This document shows positions 27,604 through 33,962 of a stretch of 64,000 bases of DNA, piece by piece. The stretch lies in the NCBI GenBank assembly GCA_014584345.1, contig JACTNB010000023.1, positions 1 through 64,000 of the forward strand, written 5' to 3'. The notes below the pieces were generated by a model that searched no databases, was not told where the DNA came from, and saw nothing but the letters and a program-made list of their open reading frames with translations. Position 1 is the first letter of the stretch. Every line of letters starts with the position of its first letter. The position numbers and the translations under genes are program-made. Source of the stretch: Planctomycetota bacterium (lineage in GTDB: Bacteria; Planctomycetota; Planctomycetia; Planctomycetales; Planctomycetaceae).

Positions 27604-29004
27604 ATGTGCCGAATTCTCTCGATCATTTGTACTGGCCTGGTACTCACCTGGACGAGTCTCTTTTCCCTTCGACCTGCCCGCGCAGTCGAGAAGCCGAATA
27701 TCGTCTTCATCTTTGCTGATGACTGGGGTTGGGGTGATCTTGGATGTCACGGGCATCCCTACGTCAAGACGCCGAATATCGATCGTCTCGCGAAAGAGGG
27801 GACGGACTTTCATCGGTTCACTGTCGCCAGCGGTGTCTGCTCACCCAGCCGTACGGCAGTGATGACCGGGCATTTTCCCGCCCGATACAACATTGATGGT
27901 CACTTCGCCTGGGTGCCGCAGAATCAGAAACGGAACATGCCGGACTGGTTGAGTCCTGACGCTCCGCTGCTGCCGCGACTCCTGCAGCGTGCTGGCTATG
28001 CGACCGCTCACTTCGGGAAGTGGCACCTGTCAAACGACATGATTCCTGACTCCCCCCTGCCGAGTGCGTACGGATACGACGAATTCGGCGCGTTCAACTG
28101 CGCCGGAGAACAGATGCCCGTCCACGAAGACGCGCAGCATGCCATCACCTTCATGGAAAAGTGCGTGGAGAAGCGTAAGCCGTTCTTCATGAACCTCTGG
28201 ATGCACGAGCCGCATACCCCATTCCACACGATACCAAAGTATGAGTGGCGATTCCGCGACCTCGACCGGCCCGATCAGATCTATGCTTCAGTGCTCTCAC
28301 ACGCGGATGACCGGATCGGCGAAGTGTTCGACGCCATCGACCGACTGCAACTGACGGACAGCACGCTGGTCATCTTCAGTTCTGACAACGGCCCCGCTCG
28401 CAGCCCGCAACCTGTGGAGCCGGAACTGATGTACGACACCGCCACCGGCGCCGGCTGGGGCATCGGCGGCTCAAAGGGGATCACGGCCGGCCGCAAGGGA
28501 TACAAATCTTCGCTCCTTGAGGGGGGAATCAATGTTCCGTTCATTGCCCGCTGGCCAGGGAGAATTGCAGCGGACAAGGTCGACGACCAGTCACTGATTT
28601 CGGCTGTCGATTTGCTGCCGACGTTTTGCGAACTCGCCGGCGCGGAACTTCCAGCCGACTATCAGCCTGATGGTGTCAGTCAGGTCGCTACGCTGCTTGG
28701 CCAAGCAGCACCAGAGCGAGCCAAGCCCCTCTTCTGGAAAATAGATGCCCGATGGCCACCGCGCCCGGAAGCCCCTGACCACTGGGCAGGTTTCGTCATC
28801 GTCGACAGGCATTGGAAATTGTTGACAAGCACAGACGGCAGCCATGTCGAACTCTACGATCTGCAACAGGATCCACTTGAGAAGGCCGACCTGAGCGATT
28901 CCCAGCTTGAGGTCGTTGCGAAGCTGCTCCAGAAACTCAACGACTGGCAAGCCTCGCTGCCGGCTCATCCGAGCGGTGACGTGTTTTCACAGGAACGTCG
29001 ATAG
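27604..29004 (+). CDS. secreted sulfatase (formylglycine type)
   Basis: 466 residues. Signal peptide, then the metal-binding start PNIVFIFADDWGWGDLG and the modification site GVCSPSRTAVMTG, whose Cys would become formylglycine. HFGKWHLS, the second metal cluster VIFSSDNGPA and KGYKSSLLEGGINVPFIARWPG are all family blocks. It hydrolyses sulfate esters of sugars. Last gene of the three-gene plus-strand operon; the tRNA array on the other strand runs toward it. Confidence 0.93.
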   Translation: MCRILSIICTGLVLTWTSLFSLRPARAVEKPNIVFIFADDWGWGDLGCHGHPYVKTPNIDRLAKEGTDFHRFTVASGVCSPSRTAVMTGHFPARYNIDGHFAWVPQNQKRNMPDWLSPDAPLLPRLLQRAGYATAHFGKWHLSNDMIPDSPLPSAYGYDEFGAFNCAGEQMPVHEDAQHAITFMEKCVEKRKPFFMNLWMHEPHTPFHTIPKYEWRFRDLDRPDQIYASVLSHADDRIGEVFDAIDRLQLTDSTLVIFSSDNGPARSPQPVEPELMYDTATGAGWGIGGSKGITAGRKGYKSSLLEGGINVPFIARWPGRIAADKVDDQSLISAVDLLPTFCELAGAELPADYQPDGVSQVATLLGQAAPERAKPLFWKIDARWPPRPEAPDHWAGFVIVDRHWKLLTSTDGSHVELYDLQQDPLEKADLSDSQLEVVAKLLQKLNDWQASLPAHPSGDVFSQERR

Positions 29005-29219
29005 TCGCTCAATCCAAGCAGGATGATTGGTAAGATGTTCGGATTTCTCGCCTCCATTTTGATGTTCCTGTGGTTTGTCGCGCCGGCTCCGGCGTTTACA
29101 GCAAACTTGATACGTCGATAAAGAATTCATGCTTTCTTGTTGTATGGCACCACAGTGCTGGCAGGATTCGTGTTGGCAGTGGCTGCAGCTTGGATTGCAG
29201 ACCTGGGCGTTCAATGGAG

Positions 29220-29291
29220 TGATCCCGGATGGACTCGAACCATCGTTGTCTGGGTGTAGGCCAGAAGTCGTTGCCGCTGGACCTCGGGATC
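29220..29291 (-). tRNA. tRNA-Val(UAC)-like
   Basis: Seven-pair acceptor GATCCCG/CGGGATC, T-arm GATGG-TTCGAGT-CCATC, anticodon stem TCTGG/CCAGA with loop CCTACAC (anticodon UAC at 29256-29258). Oddities: C instead of U at position 33, a 3-bp D stem and a 4-base variable loop. No encoded CCA. Last in the array in transcription order. Confidence 0.55.
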
Positions 29292-29299
29292 AGTTGAGT

Positions 29300-29395
29300 G
29301 GACTCACCGGGAATCGCATCCGGGCACCGATCAGCCGAAGGCTGGATTGGTCCTCCGGCTTGCGACGCCGGTGTCTTCCTGTTGGACCATGAGCC
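29300..29395 (-). tRNA. tRNA-like, anticodon CGC (Ala?), with an extended variable arm
   Basis: Acceptor GGCTCAT/GTGAGTC (two G-U pairs), D-loop with GG, anticodon stem CCGGC/GCCGG and loop GTCGCAA (anticodon CGC at 29362-29364). The variable region is about 31 bases and folds on itself (CAGCC-TTC-GGCTG), unlike any normal tRNA-Ala. The T loop is TGCGATT. No encoded CCA. Either a degenerate gene or an unusual tRNA. Confidence 0.4.
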
Positions 29396-29418
29396 CTCGT
29401 TGTTGGTTCACGCGGAGG

Positions 29419-29500
29419 GGAAGCCGTGGGACTCGAACCCACAAAGGCGATTAGGCGCACCTGTTTTCAAGACAGGCTCCTCATCCGGACGGATGACTTC
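29419..29500 (-). tRNA. tRNA-Ser(UGA)
   Basis: Class II layout: anticodon stem CCTGT/ACAGG with loop CTTGAAA, long variable arm (GCG-CCTAAT-CGC), T-arm GTGGG-TTCGAGT-CCCAC, acceptor GAAGTC/GGCTTC with a weak seventh pair. No encoded CCA. Confidence 0.75.
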
Positions 29501-29506
29501 CGTAAG

Positions 29507-29581
29507 TTGCGGTGGTAGGAATCGAAGCCACGTCACGACGGTTCAGAGCCGCCTGCCCGTACCAGCACAGGCCCCACCGCA
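29507..29581 (-). tRNA. tRNA-Gln(CUG)
   Basis: Acceptor TGCGGTG/CACCGCA, D-arm GCCT-GTGCTGGTAC-GGGC, anticodon stem GGCGG/CCGTC with loop CTCTGAA (anticodon CUG), T loop TTCGATT with one weak pair in the T stem. No encoded CCA. The acceptor is identical to that of the tRNA-Asn at 31246-31320. Confidence 0.75.
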
Positions 29582-29596
29582 TTGGTGATTCATGAG

Positions 29597-29671
29597 TTGC
29601 GGGGGCAGGAATCGAACCTGCGGACCCGTCGTTCAAAGCGACGGATTTCTACCAGCAGAAACTACCCCGCA
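29597..29671 (-). tRNA. tRNA-Gln(UUG)
   Basis: Well-formed cloverleaf: acceptor TGCGGGG/CCCCGCA, D loop with GG, anticodon stem CGTCG/CGACG with loop CTTTGAA (anticodon UUG), T-arm GCAGG-TTCGATT-CCTGC. No encoded CCA. Confidence 0.85.
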
Positions 29672-29678
29672 ATGCGAA

Positions 29679-29755
29679 GAGTGCCCTTCGGGAATCGAAC
29701 CCGCAGGGCACTCACATACTTGACCGGCTTCCAACCGGTTTCCGTCGCGGGCGCC
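29679..29755 (-). tRNA. tRNA-Ser(GGA)-like, aberrant fold
   Basis: Anticodon stem ACCGG/CCGGT with loop TTGGAAG (anticodon GGA at 29730-29732) and a T loop TTCGATT are clear. The 3' acceptor strand AGGGCACT pairs best not with the 5' end but with AGTGCCCT immediately before the T-arm, forming a continuous acceptor/T minihelix (29680-29712). The D-arm region is very short. The 5' end is uncertain (29755 or further). Probably decayed, possibly unusual. Confidence 0.45.
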
Positions 29756-29849
29756 GAGTATTTCGCGACAAGCGGAGTGGCTTGGTCCGAGTGGCCCATC
29801 GAACTCGGTGATCGTAAGCGATGCGTGCTACGTTGGATGTACTTGCCTG

Positions 29850-30548
29850 TTACTCCTTGACCTCTTCCTCCCACCAGTCCCAGACTTCGGAGTCCGACCT
29901 CCTCAGCTTGCGGTATTGGTAGACGCCGATGGCAACCGCTTCAACAACGACAAAGATCACGATCGCGGCTACGAAGATGCCGTGTTCCTGATAGATCCAG
30001 TATGTGACGAACGACAAGACCGCGATGGCCAGCCCGGAGAGTACAACCACTAGCGTCTTGCCAGGCAGGCTCGCGAGTATCCGGTCCGACCGTCTCCTTG
30101 ATGACTTGGCGTATTCGTAAAGATCGGGCCTGTTCAAGACTTTCGCAAAGTAATATCTCTGGAAATAGTCCACGAGCACCCACAGGACACAACATCCCAG
30201 CAGCACAGCACAGGCAACATTCCAACCATCGCCAATGATCAACAATCCAGCCAGTAGTCCCAGAATAATTGGCGGGCTGTTCGCTTCCCACCACGGTCGG
30301 AACACCGTCTTATTGAAGCTCTGGCGGACTGTACGCTCAAAACTCCCGACCATCGCTGCATGGTCGACCGGTTTCATCTTGATGTCGGCGACATTCTGCA
30401 GCAGGCCTTTCACCTCCCGACATTCCTGCAGGTAGTCCGCGCCGTCAGCTGTTTGCACATAGTCGTCGATCGTGGTGCGCTCGGCTTCGGTGAGCGCCGC
30501 TCCGTAGACGTGCTTGAGGCATAGTGTCTTGATTTCGTTGGTATCCAT
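29850..30548 (-). CDS. membrane anti-sigma factor
   Basis: About 232 residues, directly downstream of an ECF sigma gene on the same strand. A ~80-residue cytoplasmic N-terminal domain (MDTNEIKTLCLKHVYGAALT...) is followed by about four membrane spans (IILGLLAGLLIIG, ACAVLLGCCVLWVLVDYF, LVVVLSGLAIAVLSFVTYWI, FVAAIVIFVVVEAVAIGVY) and a short charged tail. No clear zinc HxxxCxxC motif. ATG 30548 is chosen because GAGG lies just upstream; a TTG at 30554 would overlap the sigma stop. By position and layout it should hold the sigma factor at the membrane. It is flanked on both sides by tRNA genes. Confidence 0.75.
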   Translation of the reverse strand: MDTNEIKTLCLKHVYGAALTEAERTTIDDYVQTADGADYLQECREVKGLLQNVADIKMKPVDHAAMVGSFERTVRQSFNKTVFRPWWEANSPPIILGLLAGLLIIGDGWNVACAVLLGCCVLWVLVDYFQRYYFAKVLNRPDLYEYAKSSRRRSDRILASLPGKTLVVVLSGLAIAVLSFVTYWIYQEHGIFVAAIVIFVVVEAVAIGVYQYRKLRRSDSEVWDWWEEEVKE

Positions 30549-30550
30549 GA

Positions 30551-31069
30551 TCAATCCTCAATTGCTTGGAATTCTTTTCTTAGCTCTTGCTTGGCCTTGT
30601 GCAATCGCGACCAGACTGTGCCTTCGGGTACATCAAAGATATTGGCGATGTCCTGGTGCTTCATGCCATCGATGCAGAACAGGGTCAGAATCAATCGATG
30701 CGGCGGCGCCAGTTGCTGCATGGCCTGCCTCACCTTCTCTGTCATCTGCGCTTCACGCGGGTCCGTCTCAGGATGGGCCAGTTCGATGTGAGGGTCGAGT
30801 CGTTTCCCCTGGAAACGCTTTCGGGTCGCGAGATGCCTCCGGCAAACGTTGATCGCGATGCGAAACAGCCATGTTCGCACACTGGAGCGACGTTCGAACG
30901 AGTCCCACGCGATGTACGCCTTGAAGAACGTCTGCTGAGCGGCTTCCTCACCTTCAGTCTCATCAGCGAGCGTCAGGATGCAGAGCCGAAGAAGGTCCGC
31001 CCAGTGGGTCTGCACCACACCGTCGAACTTTTCGTTCTCGTTCATTTCGGGTTCTTCATTCCTGTCCAT
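30551..31069 (-). CDS. ECF-type RNA polymerase sigma factor
   Basis: About 172 residues with sigma region 2 (EGEEAAQQTFFKAYIAWDSF, RTWLFRIAINVCRRHL) and region 4 (LAPPHRLILTLFCIDGMKHQD, IANIFDVPEGTVWSRLHKAKQEL), the standard ECF layout without regions 1 and 3. It heads a two-gene operon with the membrane anti-sigma factor. The start at 31069 is kept; a Met eight residues later (31045) is possible. The gene interrupts a minus-strand tRNA array, so sigma transcription and tRNA transcription may be linked. Confidence 0.9.
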   Translation of the reverse strand: MDRNEEPEMNENEKFDGVVQTHWADLLRLCILTLADETEGEEAAQQTFFKAYIAWDSFERRSSVRTWLFRIAINVCRRHLATRKRFQGKRLDPHIELAHPETDPREAQMTEKVRQAMQQLAPPHRLILTLFCIDGMKHQDIANIFDVPEGTVWSRLHKAKQELRKEFQAIED

Positions 31070-31245
31070 ACCGATTAGATCCTCGAGAAAGCGAATCCTT
31101 CACGCAATTCCGGGTGAGATTTCCATGTTTGACGCCTGTTTTCCGTAAGCAGCGGCTATCACAGCGGTTGCAAATCATCCAGTCGCCGATTCGGAACGCC
31201 CAACAAGTTCTTCACGCCTCATCCTGCCGGATGACATGCCTCAAG

Positions 31246-31320
31246 CTGCGGTGGCAGGAATCGAACCTGAGTCGGGACGATTAACAGTCGTCTTACCGTA
31301 CCAACACCGGACCCACCGCA
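31246..31320 (-). tRNA. tRNA-Asn(GUU)
   Basis: Acceptor TGCGGTG/CACCGCA, anticodon stem GACGA/TCGTC with loop CTGTTAA (anticodon GUU), T loop TTCGATT, with one weak pair in both D and T stems. No encoded CCA. Closest tRNA gene upstream of the ECF sigma gene. Confidence 0.8.
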
Positions 31321-31331
31321 ATGCTGTTGAG

Positions 31332-31405
31332 TCAGCGTGGTCGGATGTGAACCGACGGTCTCCTGGTCCCGAACCAGGCGGATTCCCAAACTTTCCCACA
31401 CGCTG
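31332..31405 (-). tRNA. tRNA-Pro(CGG)
   Basis: Acceptor CAGCGTG/CACGCTG, D stem GGA/TCC, anticodon stem CCTGG/CCAGG with loop TTCGGGA (anticodon CGG), T-arm GTCGG-TTCACAT-CCGAC. Well formed. No encoded CCA. A hairpin TCCGCC-ACCGAA-GGCGGA lies between it and the next tRNA (31420-31437). Confidence 0.8.
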
Positions 31406-31442
31406 ATCTACTTGATTGCTCCGCCACCGAAGGCGGACGCAG

Positions 31443-31515
31443 AGCGCCCAGCGGGAGTTGAACCCGCACATCTGCCCTGGCAGAGCAGCAGGCTACCGAC
31501 TGACCTGCCCCGCAC
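31443..31515 (-). tRNA. tRNA-Gly(GCC), mismatched acceptor
   Basis: D-arm AGG-TCAGTCGGTAG-CCT, anticodon stem CTGCT/GGCAG with loop CTGCCAG (anticodon GCC), T-arm GCGGG-TTCAACT-CCCGC. The acceptor strands (GTGCGGG and TGGGCGC) pair poorly in the middle, so function is uncertain. No encoded CCA. It abuts the next tRNA-like gene without a spacer. Confidence 0.6.
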
Positions 31516-31586
31516 AGACCGCCCAGATTGAATCGCATCTGGCGCGCGATTTGGTCGCTGGCTTGATGCCAGTTGCCCCGGCAGTC
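31516..31586 (-). tRNA. tRNA-like, possible anticodon CAA
   Basis: Acceptor GACTGCC/GGCGGTC and D stem GGC/GCC are good. The anticodon arm is weak (GCG-ACCAAAT-CGC gives CAA, with C at position 33) and the T-arm has an eight-base loop (CAGAT-GCGATTCA-ATCTG). First in the array in transcription order. Probably degenerate. Confidence 0.35.
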
Positions 31587-31652
31587 CGGCATATCAGAGA
31601 TTGTACTCGAGATAACCGAGATGCGACAGAGAGCCGAACGCCGATCCTCTTT

Positions 31653-31714
31653 CCCCACAAGCACTTGGGAACACTCTCGATCCGTGAACCCGTATAGAGA
31701 AAGTTGTTTACGGG
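31653..31714. repeat. dispersed 62-bp repeat, copy 2
   Basis: Matches 11370-11431 at 56 of 62 positions by eye, with the same CCCGTA...TACGGG inverted ends. It lies just beyond the 5' end of the tRNA array and before the porin gene. No gene is seen in it. Confidence 0.65.
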
Positions 31715-31827
31715 CTGGGGGGACTGCTGAAGCACTACTGGCGTTGAGCCGTGTGAGGTGATTTGATCGCAGTTGAGACCTCTTGCCCCTTGAACATTGC
31801 AGATTCGGAGCAAGCTGAGATTCTCTT

Positions 31828-33261
31828 TCAGAAATCAATTTTCGCCCGGAGTCCGACGACGACGGCAGTATCAATCGCCTCTGCTCCGGGTGGCCGGGTC
31901 CGTTCGCGGGCAGGAACCAGGAACTGCAGACTGGGCGTAAGGTGAAACCAAGGCGTGACCGCGATGTTATAATACATCTCGACGGCCTGATCGTCTCTGA
32001 CCGGAAGCAGAACGGGCGCGAGGTCTTTTACCGGGCTTGAATAACCGACATACGAGTATCCGATTCCGAACGTATCGAGCGGGCGTGTTGTGATCAGACT
32101 GCTGCCCCCCACCCCGATGTTCGCCGACCAGTGAATGGGACTTGGTCCGTTATCAGCGATGCCGATGTTGGTGAAGACTCCCCACGATCGTTTGGAGTTG
32201 CAGGGATCGACATACAGCGCCTGGTCAGCCGTATAAACGAGCGACCACGAACCAGTCTCCTGCCCAACAGTCACAACAGCGCCCACGTTCGGATCAAAAT
32301 ACGCGGTGGGATCGAGGCTGTTGAAACGTCCGTTGCTGTAAGTCCCCATCAGCCCCTGGTGACCGGGTAGATTGCAGATCGATACCGGGATATCGATTTT
32401 CGAAAGCAGCGTCACACCGTCCTCGAAGAATGCTTCAAACCCAGATGTGGTCGCCGAGCCTGTGGGATCAAGCACCATAATAGAAAAGACGGGATGCATG
32501 TCCTGCAGGACAGCGAAGCCTGCTCCCAACGTGGAGTACGGAGAGGTTCTCGCCACCGCCACCGGCAAGACAAGCCCCGTATTCATGAATGCGTCGACGC
32601 CCCGTCCACCAGCAAAGGGCTGGACCAACTCGTCTAGCAGATTCAGCTTCCCGGCGAAAACAATGAAATTCTCCGAGAGAGCCTGTGTGATTTTCACTCC
32701 TGACAAGGCGCTGACCGAATTTTGCGGCTGTGGAAACAATGTCCCGATGTTCGGCGGACTGATCGCGCCAGAAGCGCCGTTGATGGTCTCCCCGTAGCGA
32801 GTTTCTCCATGCAGGGTGATAAACAACCCCTCCCAAAGGCCGGCCTTGGCACCATCGATATTGATATAGTAGTCATTCCGGCCGGAGTACTCGAACGACT
32901 GCTCGACTCCCCCGGCAGCGATTCCCTGGTAGTACTGCGTGGTACTGAGATCGAACGTCAGCCCGTTCTCTGCCAACTGATCGCGAGCACCCCCGAGGTT
33001 CCCCAGCAGAACCGGTCGTTCCCACAGATGACCATCGTAGGGGGAATCAAATAACTCCACGCACGAGGTTTTCGGACCGGCTGGGACGCAGTGGAATTCG
33101 TCGCCTGCCGAGTCCGAATCAGCCCAGCAAGTTTGCAGCAGATCGTCTGCCGCCAATACATGGCTAGAAACAAGTGTTGAGAGAAAGAGTACCGCGATGC
33201 TGGCGGCACAAGCCATTCGAACCGAACGCGAGCGAGAAACGCTGACCATGGGAGCTTCCAT
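31828..33261 (-). CDS. OprB-like carbohydrate-selective porin
   Basis: About 477 residues. A signal peptide (MACAASIAVLFLSTLVSSHVLA) is preceded by a basic extension; the start may be 33261, 33249 or 33216. The mature part has the OprB pattern LAENGLTFDLSTTQYYQGIA, NDYYINIDGAKAGLWEGLFI, GKLNLLDELVQPFAGG, alternating beta strands, and the C-terminal VGLRAKIDF ending in Phe as in outer-membrane barrels. It should pass sugars across the outer membrane. Monocistronic by appearance; the sulfatase pair upstream points to polysaccharide use. Confidence 0.85.
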   Translation of the reverse strand: MEAPMVSVSRSRSVRMACAASIAVLFLSTLVSSHVLAADDLLQTCWADSDSAGDEFHCVPAGPKTSCVELFDSPYDGHLWERPVLLGNLGGARDQLAENGLTFDLSTTQYYQGIAAGGVEQSFEYSGRNDYYINIDGAKAGLWEGLFITLHGETRYGETINGASGAISPPNIGTLFPQPQNSVSALSGVKITQALSENFIVFAGKLNLLDELVQPFAGGRGVDAFMNTGLVLPVAVARTSPYSTLGAGFAVLQDMHPVFSIMVLDPTGSATTSGFEAFFEDGVTLLSKIDIPVSICNLPGHQGLMGTYSNGRFNSLDPTAYFDPNVGAVVTVGQETGSWSLVYTADQALYVDPCNSKRSWGVFTNIGIADNGPSPIHWSANIGVGGSSLITTRPLDTFGIGYSYVGYSSPVKDLAPVLLPVRDDQAVEMYYNIAVTPWFHLTPSLQFLVPARERTRPPGAEAIDTAVVVGLRAKIDF

Positions 33262-33611
33262 GCGTGTGTTATGTAATATTCCATCATCCTGATGCCTAGG
33301 TATCGAATGTCAATAATTCGTGACTGCAAGCAAAACCGCTTCAGCGATTCAGGAAAAATTGCCAATATTACAGCGATGCCAGTTATGCGGCTTAGATAAG
33401 CTGTAAACACAGGAAAACAGCAAGACGATTGGAGTACTCGGGCTCCGTGGCTTCTCTCAATCGCCTGGAGGTTCTGGGGAACCAGCCGTGCTGCCGTCTG
33501 ATTCTCGTCAGAAAGCTGACCGAAATCGCAACTGCACCTTGATTGCTGTCGGTCGACCTCGCGGATTCACGATGACCGCCGCCAGCGTGCCAAATCGGTA
33601 TCGCCGCGAGG
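33262..33611. other. gap without a recognised gene
   Basis: 350 bases between the porin start and the end of the small decarboxylase-like gene. It should contain the porin promoter; no clear -35/-10 pair, hairpin or coding frame stands out. Confidence 0.4.
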
Positions 33612-33962
33612 TTACTCTGCCTCTTCGAATACTGAAGCCGCCGTCTTCACCGCCTCCAGCGCCGCAGGAAACCCGGCGTAGACCGCCATCTGCAGAATGA
33701 TTTCGAGAATCTGACCGGGTACGAAACATACGTTCAGTACCCCGCGGATATCATCCTTCAACTCGGCCTGCGGATAGCCAAGGACAGTCAAGGGGGACAC
33801 GGTAAGCATTTCCCGTGTCATCAAATCGAGACCTGGGCGCGTGTAGACGTCGGCGAACGGAAATTCGACCAGACAGCGCGCCAGATCCGGACTGGTCGAT
33901 TCCAGACTCTTCAGTGCGGCGTCGATTCCTGGGCCGAACAAGGGCGGTTCATGAATCCACAC
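33612..33962 (-). CDS. carboxymuconolactone decarboxylase-like protein
   Basis: 116 residues with the CMD/AhpD-like helical core (PGLDLMTREMLTVSPLTVL, LKDDIRGVLNVCFVPGQILE, LQMAVYAGFPAALEAV). There is no CxxC redox pair, so it belongs to the decarboxylase-like rather than AhpD-like branch, and the His often found before the RGALN block is Asp here. It starts with GTG immediately after the stop of the large sulfatase gene, so the two are co-translated. The actual substrate is unknown. Confidence 0.75.
   Translation of the reverse strand: MWIHEPPLFGPGIDAALKSLESTSPDLARCLVEFPFADVYTRPGLDLMTREMLTVSPLTVLGYPQAELKDDIRGVLNVCFVPGQILEIILQMAVYAGFPAALEAVKTAASVFEEAE

Noticed and set aside
29756..29856. A further tRNA-like gene with a possible GCA anticodon
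   Set aside because: The T-arm would need a five-base insertion, the acceptor only pairs over five bases, and its 5' strand is the stop region of the anti-sigma gene.
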